A stretch of 64,000 bases of DNA, from contig OY987298.1 of NCBI GenBank assembly GCA_963920635.1, forward strand, positions 42,439,787-42,503,786. The letters run 5' to 3'. The translations under genes and the position numbers were made by a program. This stretch comes from Pseudeuparius sepicola (Eukaryota; Arthropoda; Insecta; Coleoptera; Anthribidae). Positions 1-10,630 of the stretch are shown here, piece after piece. The notes under the pieces were generated by a model. That model made no database searches and was not told the DNA's origin. It was given only the letters and a program-made list of their open reading frames with translations. The number at the start of each line of letters is the position of its first letter. Position 1 is the stretch's first letter.

Positions 1-1440
1 AAAATAATAGTAATTGCCCCCCTCCCCCGCACAAGCACGTGGCTGCTTCTAAGGTACTCCTAGTTTGGAGTATTGTGAGGGTGAGAATTATTATTATTAT
101 AATGTTTCAAACAACACATCACAATTTATCTTATTCCCCAGCTAAATTGGGGATTTTTTCCCCAGATTAGTGTTTGGCTTGGAAATAGAGACGGTTTGTG
201 ACCCGCTGCCATACCAAAAGGCGAACAACATCACGCAACTGAATACAATCCAACAAATTGTGTAGAAGTAAAGTGATGATTCGTTATACATTCTACAGAA
301 TTTTGTTCGGAGCGCAGATAAGTGAGATCAGCCTATAATGTTGAAATTCCGTTTTGCTGTCCATTTTTGTGCAAGGGGCAAACCTTAGTAACTTTCCATT
401 CATCAAGATAAGTATTTTAATTAGTAATAAAATTTCACATATATGCGGCAAAAACCAATCACCTTAAATCGTATCCTATCCTATGAGGGAAGCTTGGAAC
501 GAGAAGTTTCGCTGACGCAGGATTCATCATATTCTGTTTGTGGAAGCTTCCAATCTAGATAATCCCTAGAATAATGTTTCACCTTATTACAACGATTCTC
601 GTAAAAACGGTTGATTTTTCAAAATTGGTAGAAGGTTCTTAAAGTTGATTCAAAATTTCGAAAAATTGAAAAAAATTTAAGGTTATGTAGTCTAAATTGC
701 TCCACTCCAGGGTGGTCTATTGGGACTATTGCGTCTGCTTAGATCAGAAATATCTTATTTTCAAAATTTCAATTTTTGAGAAAAGATAGTCCTATAATAT
801 TGTCATAGATGGTCTTTATACAGGGTGAGTCACATCTAAAGGCAGAGCCGAAAACACAAGGTAGAATTCGCTAAAATAAGCGTGTTGAAACTTTTGACAT
901 ATATTTTTTAATTTCTTTCGAGCCCGTTTAGGAATTACAACAAAATTTGATACATATTATGGGTTGTCATTGTGCAAAAATTTGGAATGCCAGCATTATC
1001 ACCATTAGTTTAAAAAATCCGAAATTACGAAGAAACTGTACCAAAAATAAAAAAATACCAAGAGATTTTTGTTCCAAATTGAATGGGATATCCAAGAAAG
1101 GCAAAATTTTTGGTTTTGCACAGGACCGTATTCCTTTTTTTACAATTATTTAGAGTAACTATTTGTATCTACGCCGCTGGTAATCTGAATGGGGCCAAAT
1201 TATTGCACAAAAAGGCAACCTAACGATGCATAATGTGTACCAAATTTGGTTTAAATTCTTAAACGGGCTCGAAAAAATTTCAAAAATATGTTATTTTTGG
1301 AAAATTTTCAACACGCTGTATGGAGAACCAAGCGTTTTTGAGCTAATGTTCATTAGCTCACCCTCACAATACTCCAAACTAGGAGTACCTCAGAAGCAAC
1401 CACATGCTTGTGCGGGGGAGGGGGGCAATTAATATTATTT
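1..1440. repeat. Inverted-repeat-bounded composite repeat
   Basis: Bases 1-105 and 1336-1440 are imperfect inverted copies of a ~100-bp G/C-tract-containing repeat whose hallmarks are a CCCCCTCCCCCGCAC tract, a GGAGTATTGTGAGGGTGAG stretch and an AATAATT-rich edge. The same unit recurs at 4930-5045, 17088-17195 and 19357-19450. Here two oppositely oriented copies enclose ~1.2 kb, the layout of a non-autonomous DNA transposon. The left copy is cut by the window edge. No coding region can be supported inside. Confidence 0.6.
818..1330. repeat. MITE-like inverted repeat nested in the composite repeat
   Basis: The stretch from about 880 to 985 (AGCGTGTTGAAA..., CGAGCCCGTTTA...) is matched in inverted orientation at about 1200-1330. 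The left edge carries the TACAGGGTGAGTC motif that begins several repeats in this window. The arms are diverged, so it is old. The short ORFs inside show no resemblance to any family I know. Confidence 0.55.
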
Positions 1441-2714
1441 TGTCTTCGTTGCCATTTGCGACTAGGGCCGACTTTTTTCCCGATAGAACTAGGATAGCAT
1501 TCGCTTAAGTACTACGGAAAACCCTAGAAAACCGTAGTAATCCCAGTGAGTGTAGGACAATTAGTAAATCACACGGATAAAGCTATTTAGGAGCAATGCC
1601 GTGAACCCACATTTGTCCAGCGCTCTTGGCCATAGCGGTGTTTTTCTTTAAAGACATATGCATGCGCCTGCCTCGAACCAAGGTCGACTGAAGGCAGAAA
1701 AAGATGAAGTCTAAAAAGTCAGCGCCGGTACGAGCGACGCCACCGCGGCCCTCACTGAAATATTACCTTGGGACAAAACACATCAACTCCGTTAAAGAGA
1801 GCAAGCATAAGTGATTCCAAGCACATTCGGATCCAATTTGTGTTGGTCATTTGTCTATTAAATCGTGTCTTGAGGTTAGTTAGTTAGGCCAAAGATTACG
1901 AATTTAGCACTAAAATCTTTCTATATTGAAACAATGGGATTCCAGTTAAGCCGTCATAAATCAAAACAGTCTTGAAGGCACACGCTTCTCTATGAAGGCA
2001 AATCTTCTAATTTCATGGGACATTACCTAATAAGGAACCCCTCAGCTCACCGCTCTTACCCGGGCCATCTATCTACCATTTTATGAACCAATGGCCCGGA
2101 AAGCCTATACCCGGAAAAGAAGCCGATGCTAATTCTGACTGGATAGGGGCGTTGATCGATTGCCAATTAACAAGAAATAAAATTGGAAAAATGCGAGGCC
2201 AAAGATTGCATCTGCACGGATTAGACATGCCCTGTTGCACGGAAGTCACACTGTGAAGAATCTATTCACTGGTTTATTACTCGCTGATTGATCGATGATT
2301 AAAATCATGATTCACCGGATTCAATATTTTCCTTTTCAATAGCTAATGATAGGCCAGGAAACTTATACTGGTCTGACAGCATAAAGGTCCTTCATACCTA
2401 TACCTTTCTTGTATACCTACTTATTTAACCACAATTTTAGAGTTGCCAGTGCCAGTACTGTACTGTATACAAGATGTTCGAAAAATGGCTGTAAAATGTG
2501 TGAGTAACATTTTATTTTAATTATTTTTCTCAATAACTGAATAACTTGATAGACATATTTATTATTTAAGAGGCATATCAATATAAAAAAATTGTATAAA
2601 AAATAATCAACCGCTGGTTGTGAGCTCCGTACATACAGTAGTTATCTTATTTTGCTATATTTAACTTTTTCATTGTTAGTTTTTACCTTGTTAACTTTAC
2701 TGTATAGAGAGTGC
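1441..2714. other. Intergenic or intronic DNA, no gene seen
   Basis: No ORF with recognisable similarity. A somewhat GC-richer patch at about 1620-1790 has no splice-bounded reading frame that I can defend. Confidence 0.5.
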
Positions 2715-3214
2715 CCGTATTTCGAGTCTATGCATGGGGATCTTGGTTATCTTAAGAGATACGAGGTCGGTTAAATTGGGGCAAAGTTACAAAAACGTCA
2801 AACATTATGGGGCTTATGTTTGCAAGGCACTCTATGCAAAAACGATTAATTTGATATTACGGCAAGAAAAACAAAGTAAAGCATAATGTGTGACATATCA
2901 TTATAATCAGAAAAAATTCCTCTTTTCAAAAATGCAAAAATACAATGTGGCACCCATTTTTGTCCAGGGAGACGACAAAAAAAGCGAGGTCAAATTTAGA
3001 TTCCTTGTCAAAAATTGCCTTAATAATGTTTAACTTAGAAATGTCCAGCCCCCTTCATTTTCGTTTAAAAAAAAAAATAAAACGAAAACGAGAAGGACCA
3101 GCCAAATTTTTTTACCATGTTACTCGGCATGAAATTCCACAACTTTGCCCCAATTTAACCGAAATCATACCTCTTAAGATAACCAAGATCCCCATGCATA
3201 GACTCGAAATACGG
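2715..3214. repeat. MITE with 74-bp terminal inverted repeats
   Basis: The left arm 2715-2788 begins CCGTATTTCGAGTCTATGCA and the right arm 3141-3214 is its near-perfect inverted copy ending TGCATAGACTCGAAATACGG. The interior is ~350 bp of AT-rich DNA with a poly-A/G tract near 3067. No transposase is present, so this is a non-autonomous element. No clear target duplication is visible. Confidence 0.75.
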
Positions 3215-4599
3215 TAAGCCTTTAGATTAATAAAAAATATTTTTTTGTCATTTATTATAGTCATATACATTATTTGTATCTAAGTTCGGCAGACTTGTCA
3301 CAGACACAAGACACTTTCCTAATTATCACCAGTTAATATCTTTCACTAAATATTTTACATGTGTTTATACTATCAATTGTTAGCGTTCAAAAGGATACTA
3401 GTTACACAATCGTAAAACAAAAGGGCACAGAACATATTAAGTATTTTAGTACACACTTTGGTATAACTGGATGGAGCTATAAATTACCTATCCACCTAGT
3501 TCTCACATTTAAGTTAACAGGGTACACACGATTTCTTTAAGTACATGTTAGATATGTTCGGGAAAGATTTCATATTTATAAGAAAAAAGCGACTATTGTA
3601 ATATTGGTAAATAATGTAAGTGACTACCTATTTACTGAATCATGAGCCTTTTTTGTAGGCAGGTAACAATTTAATTACCTACTTTATAAACTAAATGGTT
3701 TACTAAACTAAATATCCATTGTTTCTAGGTATATATTGCAAGGAAATACATATTTTTAAATAAAATACCAACTAAAACGATTTTTCATTGGTTTTTAATC
3801 TTTTCTATTATCTTTATTTATCATTGTGTGAAAACGTTGGTGAATTGTAAAGGACAGTTGACAGTTGTAAAGGACAGTTGAATTACAGGAAATTTATTAC
3901 GGATAGTATACCTAAATGGAAAAGTGTGGATATTGCCAATAAGACTGTGATCTGTGATCTGCTGCAGCAGCAGCAAAAATGTTACGATGAGTATCCCGTC
4001 TTTGTGGAGGTTTTTTCGGTAGATTTTCTTCATGAAACAATTCAAAAATGGGATTATGAAGAATAAAAGTACACACCATCTTAATATTTGGACTAAACGG
4101 CTTGCTTTGACTTTTTCATAATGTTTGCAAGATACTCAAAGTAGGCAGAGCTATTCGCGAAAGGCTATTATTAGTTAGACCATTTAAGTGAAGTATTCCT
4201 TTACTCAATGGTTGAACACCATTTCACCACGTGGGTACCTTCCAATAGGTATAAAGGTTAAAAAAACATTAAAAAATCAAAGTACGCCTGTTAAATCGAA
4301 AATTAAGAACCTACTTTAACTTTTAATTTTAAACGAATTCTCTTCATATAAATTTTCCATATCTTGGAAAATATTAGGTAGGGATTTATTTACGGGAAAT
4401 CAAATAAATATCAGAATAACTGCATATCGACGGTGTCACGGCAGACAGACGTATAGGTACGCCAAAATATTGAAAATCGAGGTAACCGTTTTGTCATATT
4501 CACCATTTTTCGGAATGTCTTGATACGCTTATGTGTGACAAATAAAACAATACTTTTGACTAAATTTAATAAAATAAATGTGCGAGCTGTTACAAACAC
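3215..4599. other. AT-rich DNA without a supportable gene
   Basis: A short direct duplication (AAAGGACAGTTGA, near 3850-3880) and a CAG-type run at 3962-3975 are visible. The 62-codon ORF beginning at 3878 has no recognisable motif and is not called. Confidence 0.45.
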
Positions 4600-4641
4600 C
4601 ACAGAAAATATACGCTACGCGGATAGCGTATATTTTCTGTG
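4600..4641. repeat. Perfect 18-bp palindrome with 6-nt loop
   Basis: CACAGAAAATATACGCTA (4600-4617) is followed by a six-base spacer and its exact reverse complement (4624-4641). A third, half copy of the arm (ACAGAAAATATACGCTG) lies near 4680. It may be the core of a small fold-back element or a cruciform-forming sequence. Confidence 0.7.
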
Positions 4642-4929
4642 ATAAACGCAGCGAAAAAAAATATTTAGGTTATGTTCACAGAAAATATACGCTGTCGCAA
4701 ACGCTAGTTTTCTAATTGAATTAGAATGGCATTTAAGAAATAGTTTTGAGTCTTTTTATGTAGTAGAGATGGAAATGAGGGCATGAAAATACATATTATT
4801 TAGTTCTTATGCAAGACAATAGTTTTTAGTCAACGAAATTAGTATTTAATTGTTACTAGATAGCATATTTGACGATATTATAAGAAGGTTCGCTTGAGAG
4901 GGGGTGCAAATGGGTGAATTTGAAAATAG

Positions 4930-5045
4930 CGAGTGAACGAAGACAAAATAATAGTAATTGCCCCCATCCACCGCACGAGCATTAAGTTGCTTCTGGAGTA
5001 CTCCTAGTTTGGAGTATTGTGAGGGTGAGAATTATTACTATTATA
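4930..5045 (+). repeat. Dispersed G-rich repeat unit, plus copy
   Basis: Starts near GAAGACAAAATAATAG and continues through a degenerate CCCCC tract and GGAGTATTGTGAGGGTGAG to AATTATTA. It is the same unit as at 1-105 and inverted at 1336-1440. This copy extends past the window-edge copy and shows that the repeat includes the GAAGACAAAATAATAG edge. Confidence 0.65.
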
Positions 5046-5726
5046 TGTCGTTTTCTATGCAATAGGAGCCTTGGGATAATTGGGAATGGAAATCTATCGG
5101 TGTCGGTATATTGTAGAATTTGTGTGTAATATAATAATATAATTAAATAACGGATTTAAAAATAGTGATTCAACTAACAGCGGTTTTTTAAGTATTTTGA
5201 AGAGACAACGTAGCGTCACCTGAGGGCTGTAAAGAGTATTCGTCATTTGCCAGCTATAGGACTTTTGTACACGCTTGAATGTATCGGTAGTTCAGATCAG
5301 CCAGCAGGCTCTTTAGAAGTGAAGGTCTCTTCTTGGGTACAAGTTTGTTCAGCGAATGTTCGGCTCTACATCACAACTCCCGTCCTTGTCTTACTCGTGA
5401 CATTGGCGTAGCTAAGGGGGGGCTGGGGGTAGGGCTAAGCCCCCCCTGGTATAAAAATAGCCCCCCCTGACAAATTCTAGCGTTTATTTTTATAATGTTT
5501 TTGACATTATAGGTTTACATTAAAAAACCTTACTATTTAATCTTGTTGCGTGTTCGTGTTATTGCGTATAGTAATATACACTGACTAAAACACTAATAAC
5601 AAAATAAAACAAAGTAAACAGCGGCAACACTGAACACTGGCAACACTGCCGTCACGCACACGCACTCACCCCGCACCCGACCCCGTCAGTCTGCCACACG
5701 CCACACTCACCGAATTAGTATCACTC

Positions 5727-6270
5727 AGGGACTCTTTAAAATAAGGGGACCCAGCATTTCACAATCTATCACACAAGAAAAGTGAAGCCTTGAGGGGAAG
5801 TTTGTTTTCTGTAGACTCCAAGGAGACCACATAATTGGGCTGCTACAAGGTTATGTTATACTTATGTCATGCAGTGTGTCCAACTGCCATCAGGTTTTAT
5901 GTGATAAGATAGTGCCATAGATTCTGAAGGAGGCAAAAAATTTCCCATCATAATTCACAATTGTTAAGTTTTCTAACTTCCAGATACTCAGATGTGACAA
6001 TTAAAGAATTTCAACTATACAATAATTTTTTTTCATTTGACAGTTGCCATGTTCTGTATTTGTAGACACAACATTGTCAACTCTAATTTTTAGAAATCAT
6101 GGAAACCATTATTAATTTTTACTAACAATCAAAGTACCTGTTTTATTAATAGATTCTCCAATAAAATGGCATACTTGGCATCACTGATAGGTACCATTAA
6201 TAGAATTTCGAAAGAATAGGCCTCACTTTGGAAAGTAAAATGCTGGGTCCCCTTACTTTAAAGAGTCCCT
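5727..6270. repeat. 544-bp MITE with ~33-bp TIRs
   Basis: The left end AGGGACTCTTTAAAATAAGG (5727 on) through ACCCAGCATTT is mirrored by the right end at 6238-6270. Related internal sequence (CTATCACA..AAAAGTGAAGCCTTGA..) recurs at 43670-43900, with the cognate right end at 46296-46329. An isolated end (AAAGAGTCCCTGG) lies at about 16918-16931. Non-autonomous and multi-copy. Confidence 0.75.
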
Positions 6271-6374
6271 GGCATCACTGCGAACCTGGACGGCTGGACG
6301 TGCTGCCTTGTGATTGATATGTAATACTGCGAAGACGCCAATGTATATCTATATTTTTACTTATGCAGTATCAG

Positions 6375-6660
6375 TATACAGGGTGAGTTTTTTCGATGCC
6401 CACTATGGGGATCTCGGAAACTAACAGAGCTAGAACAAAGGCTAAATGGGGAAAGAATTGCAATTTTGAATGCTCAATCTAATGCCCCTTTTAGATTTTT
6501 AAAAAAGTTCATGGCTCACTAGATATTTTGAAAAGAGTGATTTTTTGCTATTTCATCAGATCTCTGTAGCTCCGCTATTTCTGATTATACAAAAAAACTG
6601 TAGAGACAAAAAATGTAGATAATTTTGGGCTTAATAAGATAATCTTATCCAATTTTTTAT
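6375..6660 (+). repeat. Dispersed ~285-bp repeat, copy 1
   Basis: Begins ATACAGGGTGAGTTTTTTCGATG and is repeated at 9670-9962 in the same orientation with few differences. It contains no coding frame and ends just before the Copia relic. Confidence 0.75.
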
Positions 6661-6669
6661 GTTGTTTTA

Positions 6670-7170
6670 CAGAGACTTCCAGAAGACAAGAAAGCATTAG
6701 GTATAGTATCTTGTAAATTGATATACAACGAGAGGATAATTCCGGATGGATCAATAGAAAAATACTAGGCGAGGTTGGTAATGAAAGGTTGTTTACAAAG
6801 AAAAGGTGAAGACTACGACCAAAAGTTTAGCCCTGTAGTCAAATCTGGAATGATAATATAAGCAATATTAAGCATATAGCTGCTGGTGAAAATTTTGAAA
6901 TGACTCAATGGATGTCTCTACAGCATGCGCTTATATCGAAAAATCGATGAAGATGTTTACATGAAACAACCAAAAGGTTATGAAGATTAAACCAATAGAG
7001 TTTTGTAGACTCCAAATAAGTTTTTATGGTCTCAAACAAGCACAATGGAGCAAATTGCGAACATTTTCATGAAAGCTTTATTTGAACCAAAAACATTTTG
7101 AGAGGCTGTTACTCCTGTAAAACAATTGGTTTATGAAAAATCATCCAAAGGGAAGGATGTTGAAGATTGT
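6670..7170 (+). pseudogene. Degenerate Copia (Ty1) reverse transcriptase/RNase H relic
   Basis: Conceptual reading of the plus strand, with frame changes, gives the Copia RT landmarks: a K-G-C-L-Q-R-K-G-E-D-Y-D-Q-K-F-S-P-V-V-K stretch near 6785-6845, then a remnant of the M-K-Q-P-K-G-Y motif near 6960, and near 7045-7105 a frame resembling the Copia C-terminal segment (E-Q-I-A-N-I-F-M-K-A-L). Multiple stops and a missing middle show it is dead. No LTRs are apparent. Confidence 0.7.
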
Positions 7171-9304
7171 AATATAACTTTTCATTTTTCTTATGAATAA
7201 TTTGTTATTGTATAGGTATCCATGAAAATAAGTAAATAAAAAGTTTTAAAAACCAAAAGTAAAAGCAATTATTCTTTGAGTTTTAGTCTCGTGTACCAAG
7301 TGCTTTAGGACTTCAACAGCTCTGAAAAGAAAATTGTTAATTACAAAGTTTTCTGTATGTACATATAACACCAATAAACCCCCATTATAAATTGAACATA
7401 CCTACATTTGGAGTTGTTTTATTATAATATAGTTATTACTACTTTATTTCCTAAGCTAAAAGTACATACCATATAATTATATTGTGTTTTCGCTATTTTA
7501 TATTTTTAAAATTTTCTGTTTATTGCTATCTATTCATTTCTAAACTTTTCAAAATACAAACACATGTTCAAAATTTGTTCGTCTATTCTAGACATGTCCA
7601 GTGAGAACCATTAAATATTAGTAATGAATCATAAAATAGGAACGAAACGGAACAGATAGTTACGTTTTACCGTTTATTTCTCAAATGGGCAATAAATTGA
7701 TTTTATTTATAATATTCATATCGATAAAAAAAAATCGATACTGGATCTGGATTCGCAATATCGATATATTTGTTAAATAGTCCCACCTCTAATTTGACAA
7801 ACCATGGCGGCCGTGTCGCCACCATTGAAATGACAAGTAGATGGAAGGAGTGTAGAGTGAGAAACTGGCAGCCAAACTTGAGTAAGTGAAATAGTAAATA
7901 AATCAGCTGACTGCGGCAAAAACCACATAACACAAAAGAGGTGTTTGTCCTAACTTTCTATTTTTGTGTCCTGTGCTTCAAACGAGTTCCCTTGTCAAAC
8001 GTCATTTTAATTTTCCTTCTGTCCCAAGTCCCAGCAGTACGAATAGGAGTAATAATTGTATTATTTATATTTGATTTGAGTTCGTGTCGTGGTGGCAGTT
8101 TCGTATAAAACGGCATTGAGTTTTCTTAGTTGGTGTTTGGTTTAATATTATATTTTTAGATCGGGGAGACAATTTAATTTAGCTATGCGGCTATATTCTT
8201 TCTGTTTATAAGTTGTAAATTACAAAAAAGAGGGTCAACTCCTGTTGTCTATTTGGATGTACCAAACGGGGCGGAAAGAATAAGAACAGTGGGGGTTTCT
8301 TTTCATTCGTAAGTCTTAAAAATCTTTGCTAATAACTTTGCAGTTTTCCAAGAGATAAGGTGATATTAGAGACAAGTGCATAGCAGCAATAAAAAGGAAA
8401 AATTTTGTACTGTCTACAAGTATTTACTTGCATTTGTAGTCAACAATTTATTGAGAGCAATTTGATAGAGAATTTTGGGCAGCGCAAACTTAAAAAGTAT
8501 GTAATTACTACAGTTTCTTATTTTCCAAGTCATGATAGAAACTATCAAGGGAAAAACTGGCAAAATATTGTGCTAATGAACCTAGCTCTTCGTAGTCAAA
8601 GATGGAATTAATCTTGAGGTTCTGGTCCCTTTAATAAGGTAATTATTTGTAATTCTTTTTGTTAGATGCCTAAACAAATATAAAATATATATAAAAATAT
8701 GTAAAAGCTACCTGTCTTACATGCTTTTCCTATTAAATTGAATTTTAAAATTAATAAATCAATTAAGATAAGTAATTAAAGTTGAAAGTGTATATGTACC
8801 TTATCCTAGATATTTTGTCGTTTTGTTATTTTCAAATAAACTTTTGTTTTGTAATTTGTATTTTATTTGTCTCAATTTACTTCCAGGCACATAAAATTGC
8901 CATGTAGGGAATTTTTTTTAATCAATTCACTACTTTTTTCTGTGCAATATTTACATAATTGTGGTTATATAGAAAAATTTTCATTCCTACAAACAAGCTC
9001 TGAATTTCGGAATACAGATCATACAATAAAGAGAATTACGGAACATGCCCATTAAATTCGCCCATTATTATGCAACATCCCTATATACCTCCTTTGCGTG
9101 AATCAGCTGACACGTTCATTAGGCGTCCTTGTCTTACTTATTGCCATTTGAAACCTATCTCTCTCTAGAGTTGGCTGCCCCAAACAACAATGAAAGTGGT
9201 ACCTGTGCGACTTCCATTGTACTTATCAATTCGATGGTCGCCACTGTCTTGTATAAAGCCACTGTACGTCTAGGTACCCAACAACGCCAACCACATCCAC
9301 TCAC
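7171..9304. other. Noncoding DNA upstream of the Wnt exon boundary
   Basis: No supportable coding region. A TATAAAA-like box lies at about 8104 in a locally less AT-rich patch (7960-8150). Without a downstream exon I cannot call a promoter. If the Wnt gene runs on the minus strand, this stretch is the intron 3' of the exon at 9305-9549. Confidence 0.4.
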
Positions 9305-9549
9305 CTATGGTGATGATCGGGCCGAAGACGTTGACGTCGTCCGCGAGGAGGGAGCAGTTCCAGCGCCGGTGGCGGAACTGGTGGCGGCACTCGTTGAGGG
9401 CGTGGCGGGCGCCCAGCGCCACCGCGGCCATGTGGTCGGCGTAGAGCCGGCACATCTGGCCCTGGGCCGGGCTGAGGCCCGGCAGCACGCCGCACTCCGG
9501 CATGCCGCCGTCGTTCTGCATCATCTCGTCGAGGACGAGGCCCATGCGC
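9305..9549 (-). CDS. Internal exon of a Wnt gene (Wnt5-like)
   Basis: This encodes part of a secreted Wnt ligand, a lipid-modified glycoprotein acting through Frizzled-type receptors. The 245-bp exon reads on the minus strand as 81 full codons with split codons at both ends. It contains a cysteine followed by P-G-L-S-P-A-Q, a C-R-L-Y-A-D-H-M segment, E-C-R-H-Q-F-R and the Wnt signature R-R-W-N-C-S, then V-F-G-P-I-I. The 5' edge follows a TTGCAG acceptor (9550-9555) and the 3' edge is followed by a GTGAGTG donor (9298-9304). It is strikingly GC-rich against its surroundings, as expected for a conserved exon. The Q-F-R-H-R-R-W-N-C and V-F-G context favours Wnt5, but subfamily is an inference. 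Upstream exons would lie at higher coordinates; none was recognised, so the flanking introns appear long. Confidence 0.88.
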
Positions 9550-9669
9550 CTGCAAGGGAAGGGCGATGGTTACGACCGTCATTTGCGGCGCCGGTTTTAA
9601 TGTAACAATCGGACACCGACGCGCGATGTCTCTCGGAATTGCAAGGCTTTCAAGGATAAACACGCTGCA

Positions 9670-9962
9670 TACAGGGTGAGTTTTTTCGATGACCACTATG
9701 GGGATCTCGGAAACTAGCAGAGCTGTAACAAAGGTTAAATGGGGAAAGAATTATTGCAGTTTTGAATGCTCAATCTAATGCCCCTTTTGGATTTTTAAAA
9801 AAGTTCATGGCTCACTAAATATTTTGAAAAGAGTGATTTTTTACTATTTCATCGGATCTTTGTAGCTCCGTTATTTCTGATTATACAGAAAAACGGTAGA
9901 GACAAAAATTGTAGATAATTTTTGGCTTAATAAGATAATCTGATCCAATTTTTTATCTTGTT
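9670..9962 (+). repeat. Dispersed ~285-bp repeat, copy 2
   Basis: Near-duplicate of 6375-6660, starting ATACAGGGTGAGTTTTTTCGATG. It sits about 120 bp upstream (in gene orientation) of the Wnt exon, in the presumed intron. Confidence 0.75.
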
Positions 9963-10269
9963 TGTGATTTTTGAGATATGACATAAACTTGTTTTTTTTA
10001 AATGTAAATCATAGTTGGCTGTGGCCTTATCAAATCGGCAATTTTTTTAGATTTCCAAAAATATAATACTCGGCATAGTTATTATAAAAAATAAAAGAGC
10101 TATGGCAAATTTTCTGATTTTTTTTTTACATTTTCACGTAGTCAGCCATGGAATATTTTCATAATTACGTTTTATTTTATAATTAGACATACTTCAAACA
10201 TTTTAATATTTTGTTTTTAGCCGGTAACAAAATATAACAAAATAAAACAAAAATTAAAAAAATCAAATT

Positions 10270-10630
10270 CGAATTATTATTATTATTTTAAAAGATGTTC
10301 AAACAATCCACCATTCTTATTTACGCAAATATTGCATCTTTTTAAAACTGAATTTGTCCTCTTTCTTAGAGAGCGCCTGTCAATACTGGCAATTGTTTCT
10401 AAAACGGCTGCTCTTAATTCATCAATTGTTTCATACTTTATTTTGTACTGTTCCCCACAAAAAGAAATCCAAAACAGACAAATCGGAGGATCGGGGCGGC
10501 CGCAGGAAATAGGTCTATTTCTCCCTATCGCAACTATTTGGATAGAACTGATCTAGGTAATTTCTTACGGGCAAATAATTATGTGGTGGAGCTCCGTCAT
10601 GATGGATTTAATTTGTAATTTACCTCTTCA
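10270..10630 (-). pseudogene. C-terminal relic of a Tc1/mariner-superfamily DDE transposase
   Basis: On the minus strand, with small frame changes, the order of motifs is H-D-G-A-P-P-H-N-Y, V-R-N-Y-L-D-Q-F, a decayed P-R-S-P-D-L-x-x-L-D-F-F-L-W-G motif, T-I-D-E-L-R-A-A-V, and a C-terminal R-C-N-I-C-V-N-K-N-G-G-L-F-E-H. This is the second-aspartate block and C-terminus typical of arthropod Tc1/mariner-like transposases. Frame breaks show it is inactive. No TIRs were located. Confidence 0.7.

Noticed and set aside
3878..4066. 62-codon plus-strand ORF
   Set aside because: No motif, no promoter, overlaps an equally open minus frame.
9129..9605. 158-codon plus-strand ORF opposite the Wnt exon
   Set aside because: Antisense shadow caused by the GC-rich Wnt exon.
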